DNA of 64,000 nucleotides from Paenibacillus sp. yr247 (GTDB lineage Bacteria > Bacillota > Bacilli > Paenibacillales > NBRC-103111). Location of the stretch: positions 19,058 to 83,057 of the forward strand of contig NZ_FNIF01000020.1 of NCBI RefSeq assembly GCF_900103825.1, written 5' to 3'. Shown piece after piece: positions 40,118 to 49,045 of the stretch (position 1 is its first letter; every line of letters begins with the position of its first letter). A program made the translations under genes and the position numbers. The notes under the pieces were generated by a model. The model saw only the letters and a program-made list of their open reading frames with translations, was not told the origin of the DNA and did no database searches.

Positions 40118-40888
40118 GTGAACTACATGCGTATCCTTACCGTCGTGCTTGCTATGCTGTTGGGGCATACCACGCTGGCATCTGCAGATGGGTCTTATCA
40201 TTTCGGATTTAAAAAAAGCACGCACGGGCAGCGCCCGTCGATTGACGAGGAAGGATTCAAAAGCCTTTTGAAGCAGCATGGGGCTATTTTTACAGGCGAT
40301 CTCGCTGTCAAGGAATTGTACTTAACCTTTGATAATGGCTATGAGCAGGGCTATACCGGTAAGATTTTAGATGTGCTGAAGGAAAAGCAGGTCCCCGCGA
40401 TCTTTTTTGTGACGGGGCATTACATCAGGTCGGAGCCTGAGCTGCTGAAACGCATGGCGCAGGAAGGCCATTTGATCGGCAACCATTCTTGGAGCCATCC
40501 GGATATGAGCCAAATATCGGCAGAACGCATCCAGAAAGAACTGAATCAGGTAAAAGAAGAAGTCAGCGCAGTCACTGGTCAAAAGGAGATGCGCTATCTG
40601 CGCTCGCCTCGGGGGATATTTAACGGTCGGTCGTTAGCTGTCAGCCAGGAGCTGGGCTATACCAACGTATTCTGGTCTATTGCTTATCGCGATTGGGAGC
40701 CCAAACAGCAGAAAGGCTGGGAGTATGCTTACAAAAATGTAATGGCACAGCTGCATCCTGGCGCGGTGATTTTGCTGCATTCGGTGTCCAAAGATAACAC
40801 GGAGGCACTCGCCAAAATCATCGATGATGCGAGGAGTCAGGGATACCAGTTCAAGAGTCTGGATGAGATGAAGAGTCGAACGCCGTAG
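40118..40888 (+). CDS. pdaA: Delta-lactam-biosynthetic de-N-acetylase PdaA
   Basis: 256-residue polysaccharide deacetylase of family CE4, exported (signal peptide to about residue 22). It removes acetyl groups from N-acetylmuramic acid so that muramic delta-lactam can form in the spore cortex, the mark read by cortex-lytic enzymes. Motifs are TFDNGYE (the catalytic Asp motif, with Asn in place of the usual second Asp, typical of PdaA), the metal ligands GNHSWSHP and the RSPRGIFN, HPGAVILLHSVS segments. It starts at GTG 40118 with AAGGAGTG upstream. In Bacillus the gene is forespore-expressed. Confidence 0.93.
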   Translation: MNYMRILTVVLAMLLGHTTLASADGSYHFGFKKSTHGQRPSIDEEGFKSLLKQHGAIFTGDLAVKELYLTFDNGYEQGYTGKILDVLKEKQVPAIFFVTGHYIRSEPELLKRMAQEGHLIGNHSWSHPDMSQISAERIQKELNQVKEEVSAVTGQKEMRYLRSPRGIFNGRSLAVSQELGYTNVFWSIAYRDWEPKQQKGWEYAYKNVMAQLHPGAVILLHSVSKDNTEALAKIIDDARSQGYQFKSLDEMKSRTP

Positions 40889-40904
40889 ATAAGCTGCACA
40901 ACTG

Positions 40905-40947
40905 AAAACTCCTTAGCTTTGTTGATACAAGGCTAAGGAGTTTTTCT
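40905..40947 (+). terminator. Terminator after pdaA
   Basis: AACTCCTTAGC pairs with GCTAAGGAGTT, followed by TTTCTCTTT. Confidence 0.9.
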
Positions 40948-40999
40948 CTTTAAAGAGTATGCTTCTTTGGTTGGATAGTTTGAGGACTAGTTCATGCGT

Positions 41000-41053
41000 A
41001 ACTAAATTGTATACAATTTAGTTGTTGACAATGTTAAATCGATTTGGTATGAT
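41000..41053 (+). promoter_or_regulatory. Redox operon promoter with perfect 24-bp palindrome
   Basis: A perfect palindrome with 12-base arms (AACTAAATTGTA and its complement) spans 41000-41023. It ends one base before TTGACA (41025-41030), which is followed by a 17-base spacer and TATGAT (41048-41053). The ATTGTATACAAT core resembles MarR/OhrR-type operators that respond to thiol stress. Confidence 0.8.
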
Positions 41054-41076
41054 TCATTCATAAGATTTGTTTCAAA

Positions 41077-41096
41077 TTAAATTGCTTACAAGTTAA
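41077..41096 (+). promoter_or_regulatory. Second, imperfect operator downstream of the start site
   Basis: TTAAATTG-CTTA-CAAGTTAA has 7 of 8 paired positions and the same ATTG/CAA core as the upstream palindrome. The two sites bracket the promoter. Confidence 0.55.
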
Positions 41097-41141
41097 AATG
41101 CAAAATGATAATTTATCAAGTGCATTGAAGGAGGCGTTCCT

Positions 41142-42071
41142 ATGCACCACAAAGCAATCATTATCGGAACTGGACCAGCGGGGTTAACCGCAGCGATTTA
41201 CTTAGCGAGAGCTAACGTATCACCTCTAGTGATAGAGGGCATACAACCTGGTGGTCAGTTGACCACGACAACAGAGGTGGATAACTTCCCTGGATTCCCG
41301 GATGGAATTACGGGGCCAGAGCTTATGGATAACATGCGTAAGCAGGCGTTACGCTTCGGTGCTATGATACAGTCTGGTCGTGTCACAGAAGTTGACATGT
41401 CCAAGCGGCCTTTCACGTTGTTTTTAGAGGACGGCGGCCAATTGACGGCGGATTCGCTGATTATCTCTACAGGTGCAACAGCCAAGAAGCTGGGTATCCC
41501 TGGTGAAACCGACAATATCGGCAAGGGCGTTAGCACCTGTGCTACTTGCGATGGATTTTTCTTCAGGAACAAGAAAATTATCGTGATTGGCGGCGGTGAT
41601 ACAGCGATGGAAGAGGCACAGTTCTTAACGAGATTCGCTTCTGAAGTACGCGTTGTGCATCGCCGAGATGATCTGAAAGCTTCGAAAATCATGCAGGACC
41701 ACGCCCGCGGTAATCAAAAAGTCGCTTGGAGTCTCAATCGGACACCGCTTGAAGTTGTAGCGGGTCCTCTCGGAGTAAGTGGGCTTAAAGTGCTCAATAA
41801 CGCAACTGGCGAGGAAGAGCTGCTTGAGGCAGACGGTATTTTTCTGGCTATAGGGCATACACCGAATACCGGGTTTTTAGGCGGACAGCTGCCAACCGAT
41901 GAGCTCGGTTACTTGCAGGTTATTCCGGGGACGTCGCAAACAACTGTGCCAGGGGTTTTCGCCTGCGGCGATGTGCAGGATCGCATTTATCGCCAAGCCA
42001 TCACATCCGCTGGGAGCGGATGTATGGCAGCACTGGATTGTGAACGATTTATTTCAGAGCAGCACGTGTAA
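41142..42071 (+). CDS. trxB: Thioredoxin-disulfide reductase (second copy)
   Basis: 309 residues with FAD loop GTGPAGL, redox pair Cys133/Cys136 in CATC, NADPH motif IGGGDTAMEEA and GVFACGDVQD. It is highly similar along its whole length to the product at 1148, including TTTTEV-NFPGFP and MQDHARGN, so the two are paralogues. It is the first gene of a redox operon with trxA and tpx under a palindromic operator, suggesting an inducible thiol-stress copy. GGAGGCG lies 7 bases before ATG. Confidence 0.96.
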   Translation: MHHKAIIIGTGPAGLTAAIYLARANVSPLVIEGIQPGGQLTTTTEVDNFPGFPDGITGPELMDNMRKQALRFGAMIQSGRVTEVDMSKRPFTLFLEDGGQLTADSLIISTGATAKKLGIPGETDNIGKGVSTCATCDGFFFRNKKIIVIGGGDTAMEEAQFLTRFASEVRVVHRRDDLKASKIMQDHARGNQKVAWSLNRTPLEVVAGPLGVSGLKVLNNATGEEELLEADGIFLAIGHTPNTGFLGGQLPTDELGYLQVIPGTSQTTVPGVFACGDVQDRIYRQAITSAGSGCMAALDCERFISEQHV

Positions 42072-42111
42072 AATAACAATTGTGTAAAACAAATATTAGG
42101 AGGAATCAGCC

Positions 42112-42423
42112 ATGTCAGTTAACCATATTTCCGATGCCACTTTTACTAGTGAAATTGAAGCGGGTATTGTACTCGTAGATTTTTGGGCGCCTTGGTGCGG
42201 TCCTTGTAAAATTATCGCCCCCATACTGGATGAACTATCTGCCGAAATCGGCGATGCAGCCAAGATCGTAAAAATCAATGTGGATGATAACCCCGAATCC
42301 GCTTCAAAGTATAACGTAATGAGCATCCCAACATTACTTGTTTTCAAGGATGGTCAATTAGTTGATCAATTAGTTGGCGTACAGTCCAAAGAGAAGCTAA
42401 AAGCGGTCATTGAGCAGGTATAA
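42112..42423 (+). CDS. trxA: Thioredoxin
   Basis: 103 residues with the classic WCGPC active site (Cys29, Cys32), the buried Asp region VLVDFWAPW and the cis-proline SIPTLLVFKDG. It reduces protein disulfides and supplies electrons to Tpx. AGGAGGAATCAGCC precedes ATG. Located 40 bases after trxB, so reductase, thioredoxin and peroxidase form a complete electron chain. Confidence 0.97.
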   Translation: MSVNHISDATFTSEIEAGIVLVDFWAPWCGPCKIIAPILDELSAEIGDAAKIVKINVDDNPESASKYNVMSIPTLLVFKDGQLVDQLVGVQSKEKLKAVIEQV

Positions 42424-42470
42424 AAGATATCACGTAATAATCCATATAAAATCTTAGGAGGAAAAAGAAT

Positions 42471-42995
42471 ATGGCACAAATACAAGAACGCACAGGTGTA
42501 GCTACAGCAGGAGGACACCCGATTACATTGCTGGGACCGGAGATCAAGGTTGGCGATCAAGCGCCAGATTTTACAGTTAACAAGGACTTAATGACGGAAG
42601 TAAGCTTGTCCGATTATGCAGGCAAAGTGAAGCTGATTTCGGTGGTTCCTTCCGTGGACACAAGTACTTGCGATGCACAGACGCGTCGTTTCAATGTGGA
42701 AGCAGATAAGATGGGGGATAACGTCGTCATTTTGACGATTTCGGTGGATCTTCCTTTTGCTTTGAGTCGTTTTTGCGGGGCCGCGGGCATTGATAAAGTC
42801 GTTACCCTCACCGATTATAAAAACCGTTCTTTCGGTCAAGCATACGGTGTTTTGATCAAAGAGCTTCAGCTCGATCAGCGAGCAATATTCATACTGGATG
42901 CGAATAATACCGTTCGCTATGTGGAATATTTAACCGAGATGAGTAATCATCCGAATTATGATGCGGCATTAAGCGCCTTGCAAGAGCTTTTGTAA
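42471..42995 (+). CDS. tpx: Thiol peroxidase
   Basis: 174-residue atypical 2-Cys peroxiredoxin that reduces hydrogen and alkyl peroxides using thioredoxin. The peroxidatic Cys67 lies in VPSVDTSTCDAQTRRF and the resolving Cys102 in LSRFCGAAG; FKQAYGV-type SFGQAYGV follows. TAGGAGG is well placed before ATG. It is the last gene of the redox operon and ends before a strong terminator. Confidence 0.96.
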   Translation: MAQIQERTGVATAGGHPITLLGPEIKVGDQAPDFTVNKDLMTEVSLSDYAGKVKLISVVPSVDTSTCDAQTRRFNVEADKMGDNVVILTISVDLPFALSRFCGAAGIDKVVTLTDYKNRSFGQAYGVLIKELQLDQRAIFILDANNTVRYVEYLTEMSNHPNYDAALSALQELL

Positions 42996-43003
42996 TAAGA
43001 TTA

Positions 43004-43049
43004 AAAAGAGAGCAGCATCCCAATCAGGGATTGCTGCTCTCTCTGTTTT
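43004..43049. terminator. Convergent terminator of tpx and the helicase gene
   Basis: AGAGAGCAGCA pairs with TGCTGCTCTCT, with TCCC/GGGA inside. An A-run on the left gives a good reverse terminator; the forward T-run is weaker. Confidence 0.8.
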
Positions 43050-43065
43050 ACGTGTGGAGCGGTGC

Positions 43066-45396
43066 TCAGCGTGTGAGCAAAACCATTCGGCTGCCTTTGA
43101 CCATGGCCCCGCTGCACAAGGGGCACGCCTTTGCCGCGAGCTTCGCTTCCTGCGGCGAAGAGATCCGCGACCAGGCCTTGCAGCCGGCCTGGCCGCAGAT
43201 CCACGCCGCGACCCGCTCGGTCGCGGCGGCGGGCTTTCCAGCAGCGGCAGAGCGCCGCGCCGCTGGTTGAGTGGCAGCCCCCGCAGGCTTGCGGCTGTCC
43301 ACCGAGTCCGCGCCAGGGAACGCGGACAGAAGGAAGCGGGAAGGCTCCGCCTTCTTCCCGCGATAATACGCCGGCGAGCTAATCAGCAGCTCGGCCTTGG
43401 CGCGCGTGACGGCGACGTAAGCGAGTCGCCGCTCTTCCTCGAGCGCGGCGGGACCCTTATCGCGCCCCGCAACCCCTGCCATCTGCACGTCGTTCAGATG
43501 GCCAGCATCAAGTGCCGAGCTATGAGGCATGTTCCCCTCAATCGCACAGAGCAAGTACACCACCTTGAACTCGAGTCCCTTCGATTTATGAATCGTCATG
43601 AGCGATATTTTATTCGCGGCATTGTCTTTTTTAAGTGCACTCATTTCAGTGCGTTTTTCAGCGACTTCATGGATAAAATAAAGAAATTGCTCCACGGTAT
43701 CGAACCGTTTGGCCGATGATTCCAGCTCGTCCAGCGTCTCTTTCAGCATCTCTCTGTGATGTGTCAGCTTGCTGCGCTTGTTCGTCTCCAGGAAGGCATC
43801 GTAGAAATCTTTGCGAATCGCCTGAACAGCAGCCAAAGGCTTCATTTCAGCAAGCGACTTGATGAGCCGGATGCGGTTTTTCAGCTTTTCTTTCTGAAAA
43901 TTCTTCAGCTGCGGCAAGCCGAGCAGGTGGATGAGAGGCCACTTTTTCGCCTGAATCGCTTCCTGATCTTGAATGATCCGCATGCCTTGGTCACGACCTA
44001 TATATAATGAAGGTAGGACACCCTCCATCGCCTCGAAATTACGCCGCTCATGGGCAAGCCTGAGGTGATCAATAATCGGCTTCACCATCCACTGATCATA
44101 GAAGGAGTCATTGCTTCCGTAGTCCACAAAAGGCAAATTATGAAGAATCAGCTGCTCGATAATGGCCCGGCTGTTACTGGCTGTCCGATAGAGGATGGCA
44201 AAATCCCCATAACGGCTGCCGCTCTCGGCTATTTTGATTTTCAGATCGTTAATTAACCAATCGGCCTCGTCGTCGCTGCTTGAAGGTCTTATATACTGTG
44301 GTTTGATTTCACTTTGTTTGGTCGCTAAAAGGGTCTTATTTTTACGCTGCACGTTGTGCTTGATGATGGCGTTCCCTAGTCCGACAATGCTCGAAGTAGA
44401 ACGATAATTGATATCGAGTGTGATCGTTGTGGCTGCGGGATACTGCTCATGAAACTGTAAAATAAATTCATTTCGAGCCCCGTTAAACGAATAAATCGTC
44501 TGATCATCATCGCCAACGACCATCAAATTCTCGTGGTTTTTAGCAATCATTTTAATGATTTCATACTGCACCGTATTCGTGTCTTGAAACTCATCAACAC
44601 TAATATAAGTGAACTTTCGCTCAAGCGAACGCAAAATATCGGCGTTTTGCTTTAGTAAATGGTACGCTAGAATCAAAATATCATCGAAATCGATCTTCTG
44701 CTGCTCCATTTTCCATTGCTCATACTGTATGAAAATTCGTTTCATTTCCTTGTCTTCTTCTGTTTCTTCAGGAAGGTCGTGAACTTCGATCAGCTGCATT
44801 TTATAGGAGGAAAGCAAAGAAATGAGCACTTCGGGTTGGTACGTATCCTGCAGTCCCATGCCCAGCATGATGCGCTTAAAAACAATCTGCTGATAGCGGC
44901 CGTCACTCAGAATCTCTTGATTGAACCCATTCATTCGCAGCAATCGCAAGCAAAAAGCGTGAAAGGTCCGCACCTGCATCGAGTGGGTCATTCTACTATC
45001 AAGACCCGGCAGGGAAGTGAGGCGCTCCCGCATTTCCTCAGCCGCCTTTTTGGAAAAAGTAATCAACAGTACATTCGTTGGATGGATCCGGTGTACACGC
45101 AGTAAATAAGCAACTCGGCACACCAGAACGGTCGTTTTCCCAGAACCGGCTCCGGCTAACGTGAGCAAAGGGCCTTTGAAATGGCGCACAGCCTGAACCT
45201 GCGCTTCATTAAGTAGAATCTGATTGCGCTCCAAATCGCGAAAAAAGAAAGCGTCACGATCCTCATTGGACACAAAATCTGAACTATTCGTTAACAGCGC
45301 CATACGCGCATGCGGGATAGATCGCTGGGTGGTAGTTTCCGAGCCTAACGGAGTAAGGTAAATAGGAAGAGAATTCACAATCATCACCTGTTTCAT
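43066..45396 (-). CDS. UvrD/Rep-like ATP-dependent DNA helicase (YjcD-like)
   Basis: 776 residues, superfamily 1A helicase. Motifs seen in order: Q-motif LNEAQVQAVRHF, Walker A AGAGSGKTT (about residue 82), Ia TFSKKAAEEMRERL, II VDEFQDTN, III VGDDDQTIYSFNGA, IV INYRSTSSI, V LMTIHKSKGLEF and VI RRLAYVAVTRAK. The last 60 residues are Ala-rich and end in a four-Cys cluster (CGQAGC ... ACPLCSGAM) that may bind zinc. Length and features resemble Bacillus YjcD; PcrA is longer in domain 1B and lies beside ligA. Likely a DNA repair or replication-fork role. ATG 45396 has only a weak upstream GGTGATG; an internal start cannot be excluded. Confidence 0.88.
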   Translation of the reverse strand: MKQVMIVNSLPIYLTPLGSETTTQRSIPHARMALLTNSSDFVSNEDRDAFFFRDLERNQILLNEAQVQAVRHFKGPLLTLAGAGSGKTTVLVCRVAYLLRVHRIHPTNVLLITFSKKAAEEMRERLTSLPGLDSRMTHSMQVRTFHAFCLRLLRMNGFNQEILSDGRYQQIVFKRIMLGMGLQDTYQPEVLISLLSSYKMQLIEVHDLPEETEEDKEMKRIFIQYEQWKMEQQKIDFDDILILAYHLLKQNADILRSLERKFTYISVDEFQDTNTVQYEIIKMIAKNHENLMVVGDDDQTIYSFNGARNEFILQFHEQYPAATTITLDINYRSTSSIVGLGNAIIKHNVQRKNKTLLATKQSEIKPQYIRPSSSDDEADWLINDLKIKIAESGSRYGDFAILYRTASNSRAIIEQLILHNLPFVDYGSNDSFYDQWMVKPIIDHLRLAHERRNFEAMEGVLPSLYIGRDQGMRIIQDQEAIQAKKWPLIHLLGLPQLKNFQKEKLKNRIRLIKSLAEMKPLAAVQAIRKDFYDAFLETNKRSKLTHHREMLKETLDELESSAKRFDTVEQFLYFIHEVAEKRTEMSALKKDNAANKISLMTIHKSKGLEFKVVYLLCAIEGNMPHSSALDAGHLNDVQMAGVAGRDKGPAALEEERRLAYVAVTRAKAELLISSPAYYRGKKAEPSRFLLSAFPGADSVDSRKPAGAATQPAARRSAAAGKPAAATERVAAWICGQAGCKAWSRISSPQEAKLAAKACPLCSGAMVKGSRMVLLTR

Positions 45397-45456
45397 TGCA
45401 TTTCTGAACTACTTATTCTATCACAATTTACGATCAAAGAAAGGACATCTGCTCCT

Positions 45457-46326
45457 ATGGGTATATCTAACTTTAAATTGCTGTGGGATCAATTCCAAAA
45501 GCACGACGCCACAGGGCTTGCTGCGCAGTGCGCGTACTATTTTCTGCTGTCGCTGTTCCCATTTCTGCTATTTATCTTGAGTTTACTGGGGTATTTACCT
45601 TTTTCGTCGGATGATGTTATGCTGCTGATCAAAGAACATATACCGGGGGCAGTCTCAGGTTGGCTAGAGGAAACGCTGAGCAATCTGATTAACGTGAAAA
45701 GAGGAGGGGCGCTTTCCTTTGGGATCATATTGGCCTTGGTGAGTGCCAGCGCAGCGATGAATGCCATCGTCATTGCGGTCAATAAAGCCTATGGGCTGCC
45801 AGAGCGCAAAAGCTTCATTCACTCGCGTTTTCTCGCTGTGATGCTAACACTAGGCATGCTCATCGTGATCGCTTTCTCTCTGCTCCTGAGCGTATTCGGG
45901 CATTGGATCGGTGATTGGGTGCAGGCGCATGTCCATATGGCTGCAACGAAGGTCGAGATTTGGAACAATTTCCGCTGGGTTGTGAACTTCATTATCGTGT
46001 TCATTGTCTTCACGGGTATTTATTACATAGCTCCAAACACCTGTTTATCTTGTAAAAGTGTTCTTCCAGGGGCGTCGTTCGCTGCTATTGGTTGGCAGGG
46101 GACATCGCTTGGTTTTTCGTTTTATGTAAATAACTTCACGAACTATAGCGCCACTTACGGCAGTGTCGGGGGGATCATAGTGCTCATGACGTGGTTTTAT
46201 ATTTCCGCGCTTATCATTATTATCGGCGGTGAAATAAATGCCATAAGGCATGTGAAGAACCAAAACAAGATCCATAAAGTGTCTTTAGATAAAAAGGATA
46301 CGCCTACGAAAAAAGACCGCCTCTGA
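45457..46326 (+). CDS. YihY/BrkB-family inner-membrane protein
   Basis: 289 residues with six membrane helices and the family segments AAQCAYYFLLSLFPFLLF, FGIILALVSASAAMNAIVIAVNKAYG and NFTNYSATYGSVGGIIVLMTWFYISALIIIIGGEINA in blocks. The C-terminus is strongly basic (KVSLDKKDTPTKKDR). AAAGGACA lies 9 bases before ATG. Despite the old names ribonuclease BN and virulence factor, the molecular function is unknown. Confidence 0.88.
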   Translation: MGISNFKLLWDQFQKHDATGLAAQCAYYFLLSLFPFLLFILSLLGYLPFSSDDVMLLIKEHIPGAVSGWLEETLSNLINVKRGGALSFGIILALVSASAAMNAIVIAVNKAYGLPERKSFIHSRFLAVMLTLGMLIVIAFSLLLSVFGHWIGDWVQAHVHMAATKVEIWNNFRWVVNFIIVFIVFTGIYYIAPNTCLSCKSVLPGASFAAIGWQGTSLGFSFYVNNFTNYSATYGSVGGIIVLMTWFYISALIIIIGGEINAIRHVKNQNKIHKVSLDKKDTPTKKDRL

Positions 46327-46339
46327 TCGAACATCAGAA

Positions 46340-47124
46340 ACGGTCACCGGAAAGAAACTTTCCACTCAAAACCCTGCCATCCAAACGCTTCACGCCGCGA
46401 ATCTTAGCTAGCTGCTCAGCAAGCCGGAAAAGGCTAGATCCTTCATTTTCGCTTCAATCATGACGTCAATGCGTAATAAACCTCCTTCATTGCAGCTCTT
46501 CAGAAAAGTGATGAGCTGCGTTGGCTCGATATTGTCAGAATGAGATCGAAACTCTTCGCCTCCTCATTTTCAAAAATAAGACGCTGCATGATATGCTTGG
46601 GTACTTCTGGTATTTTTGCTAAGAGCCTCTCCGTGGCGGCTTTTTTATCTCCGTATACACCGCCAACATGGATATTGATGATGCCTGAATGATCAAGTCC
46701 CATCCCATCCAAAATCGCCGCGTGATAGGACAAGTCCCTAATAGCGGCCTCCACGACCGAGTCGTTCCCGTTAAGCAGTGTGAAATGATTCGGATGCATA
46801 CTTAAGCGGATTCCCGGCGGGTTCGCGAAGTTGCCAAGCTTCTGAAGCTCTTCTTTTATTTTCACCAGCCACATTAATCTGTACATCCGGATGGGTTGCG
46901 AGTGGAATAAGCGACGATGATAGACGAAACAAGCGAATGCCATGAGCGGCATTGTAATACAGAATACGCAGCGTTGCTGCCAGATTTTTGCGTCCGATAT
47001 CGATGGCCCGCTGCATGGCCTCCTCACGTGGGCGCTGAGAGAACAGCTTGTATGTGAACGTGGAGCTGGGGGTATTATTGAAGATCGCCATTGCCATAGA
47101 TACGAATCCGAGTCGGATAATCAT
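46340..47124 (-). pseudogene. uvsE: Decayed UV damage endonuclease (UvsE/UvdE)
   Basis: Reverse-strand pieces of UvsE in several frames. MIIRLGFVSMAMAIFNNTPS to LIPLATHPDVQ (47124 to about 46880), then KEELQKLGNFANPPGIRLSMHPNHFTLLN to IMQRLIFENEEA (about 46870-46550), then the C-terminal DVMIEAKMKDLA and LAEQLAKIRGVKRLDG (about 46465-46380). A middle section with metal-binding residues is missing and at least three frameshifts separate the parts. The intact enzyme would nick DNA 5' to UV photoproducts; this copy cannot. Confidence 0.88.
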
Positions 47125-47465
47125 GAGGCCTCCGCCTTTACCTAGGAACTATTAGAAATGCTATATCAAATCGTGTTGCCAGATTAGTCTGCCCAATAAG
47201 GAAGCAAGTAACAGTGGCGTGGGGAGATAGTCAGCGGGTACAACAAACATGTACTGTAAAACATACAGCTGATATGACATCAGTAGCCCATACCAGATGG
47301 ATTACCTGCATTTCCTACATCTAATTCCCCAGGAAACAAAGGTTTTAAGCCGTTTTGGTGAAATTACCTGCACTATTTACAGGTAATTCCTTCTAAACGC
47401 CATTCAACCTGCAATTTACATGTACAATATGCAGGTAGTTGATACTTGCTCCCACCCTCCAAAAC
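47125..47465. repeat. Gene-free stretch with ACCTGCA palindromes
   Basis: No gene in about 340 bases. Three related units occur: ATTACCTGCATTTCC (47301), AATTACCTG ... CAGGTAATT (47362-47388, 9-bp arms) and AACCTGC ... GCAGGT (47406-47436). They look like a small intergenic repeat family of hairpin-forming elements. Confidence 0.6.
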
Positions 47466-47493
47466 AAAAAAGACACCCCGAGGTGCCTTTTCA
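47466..47493 (-). terminator. Terminator of pyk
   Basis: Reverse strand GGCACCTCGGGGTGTC hairpin followed by TTTTTT. Confidence 0.85.
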
Positions 47494-47511
47494 TGAAATA
47501 ACGCCATATTC

Positions 47512-48924
47512 CTAAATCCGCTCAACCTTCAGCAAGTTAGTCGTGCCAGATTTCCCGACAGGGATACCGGCGGAGACGACAGTGAGGTCGCCCTTTTTTA
47601 CATAGCCGAGTGTCTCGGCTTTCTGGATGGCAGAGCTTATCATCGCATCGGTGGAGTCACAGAATTCGCCGTGGACTGGAATCACGCCCTGCACCATGCT
47701 CAAGTAGTTAATCGCATATTCATTGGAAGTCACAGCGATAATCGGCGCTTCCGGGCGATATTTCGCGATCATCCGAGCGGTGAAGCCGCTCTCCGTTGGT
47801 GTTAAGATCGCTGCAGCTCGCAGCTTATTAGCGGATGACACGACCGCTTGGCACAGCACCTCAGTCACTTCGTTGTTCGACTGAAGCTGCGCATCGATCA
47901 AGGAGCTGCGCTCCATCGTTTGCTCCACGCGCTCGGCGATCGTCGCCATCATCGTCACGGACTCGATAGGATACTTGCCCGCAGCCGTTTCGCCGGACAG
48001 CATCACAACGTCGCTGCCGTCGAGTACGGCATTCGCTACGTCACTCACTTCAGCGCGCGTCGGACGCGGATTACGCTGCATGGAATCCAGCATTTGCGTC
48101 GCCGTAATAACCGGCTTGCCTGCTAGATTACATGCGCGAATCATGTCTTTCTGCGCGATCGGAACTTCCTCCGTCGGAATTTCCACGCCAAGATCACCGC
48201 GAGCGACCATGATGCCATCGGAAGCTTCAAGGATCGAAGCGAAATTCGTCATGCCTTCTTCGTTCTCAATCTTCGAAATAATCGGGGTGAACCCTGCGCC
48301 ATGCTGCTCCAGGATACCGCGTACTTCTCTAACGTCGTTCCCGTTACGAACGAATGACATCGCGATGATGGAGATGTTTTCTTCAATTCCAAATTTGATA
48401 TGCATCACATCGCGCTCCGTTACACCGGGCAGCGAAGTGCGTACGCCTGGCAAATTAACGCCTTTGCGCTGCTTCAAAACACTTTGATTTAAGACGCTGC
48501 AAGTCACTTCCGTACCGTCAATCATTTCAACGCGCAGCTCAATGGAGCCGTCATCGATAAGAATGAGATTTCCTGGCTGAACATCCTGCGGAAGTCCTGG
48601 GTAATTCACGGAAACACGGCTGGAATCACCGACAATTTGTTCGGTCGTAAGGACGATGTGATCGCCACTTTGCAAGTCGTAGGAAGCATCCTTCAATTGA
48701 CCGATGCGGATTTCCGGACCTTTGATGTCCATCAGAATTGGGATAATGACGCCAAGCTCTTGAGCGGCTTGACGGACGCGATGTATACGCCCCCTGTGCT
48801 CTTCTAAATCGCCGTGAGCCATATTCAATCTCGCAACACTCATGCCGGCGCGAATTAATTCCTTCAGAGTTGGGATGGAATCACAAGCGGGTCCCATCGT
48901 ACAGATGATTTTCGTTTTACGCAT
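47512..48924 (-). CDS. pyk: Pyruvate kinase (short form)
   Basis: 470 residues; converts phosphoenolpyruvate and ADP to pyruvate and ATP. Motifs are KIICTMGPACDS, ARLNMAHGDLEEH, MDIKGPEIRIG, the catalytic Lys in ISKIENEEG, VARGDLGVE, and TATQMLDSM with the K-type regulatory region ETAAGKYP. It lacks the extra C-terminal PEP-utiliser-like domain of about 110 residues carried by the Bacillus enzyme, so it is the shorter form and may be a second isozyme. GGAAG lies 12 bases before ATG. It is monocistronic, not beside pfkA. Confidence 0.95.
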   Translation of the reverse strand: MRKTKIICTMGPACDSIPTLKELIRAGMSVARLNMAHGDLEEHRGRIHRVRQAAQELGVIIPILMDIKGPEIRIGQLKDASYDLQSGDHIVLTTEQIVGDSSRVSVNYPGLPQDVQPGNLILIDDGSIELRVEMIDGTEVTCSVLNQSVLKQRKGVNLPGVRTSLPGVTERDVMHIKFGIEENISIIAMSFVRNGNDVREVRGILEQHGAGFTPIISKIENEEGMTNFASILEASDGIMVARGDLGVEIPTEEVPIAQKDMIRACNLAGKPVITATQMLDSMQRNPRPTRAEVSDVANAVLDGSDVVMLSGETAAGKYPIESVTMMATIAERVEQTMERSSLIDAQLQSNNEVTEVLCQAVVSSANKLRAAAILTPTESGFTARMIAKYRPEAPIIAVTSNEYAINYLSMVQGVIPVHGEFCDSTDAMISSAIQKAETLGYVKKGDLTVVSAGIPVGKSGTTNLLKVERI

Positions 48925-49045
48925 TGTGTAAGACTTCCTTTCGTATAGGACGAATCAATTTTGGCTTCATTATATGCCTTATTGAACCGAAGTTCTATGA
49001 ACTATAGTATGATATATGTATTATAGTATTCAGGGTGGTATAACT

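Noticed and set aside
43054..43719. 221-codon forward frame opposite the helicase C-terminus
   Set aside because: Arg/Ala-rich reverse shadow of GC-rich helicase codons.
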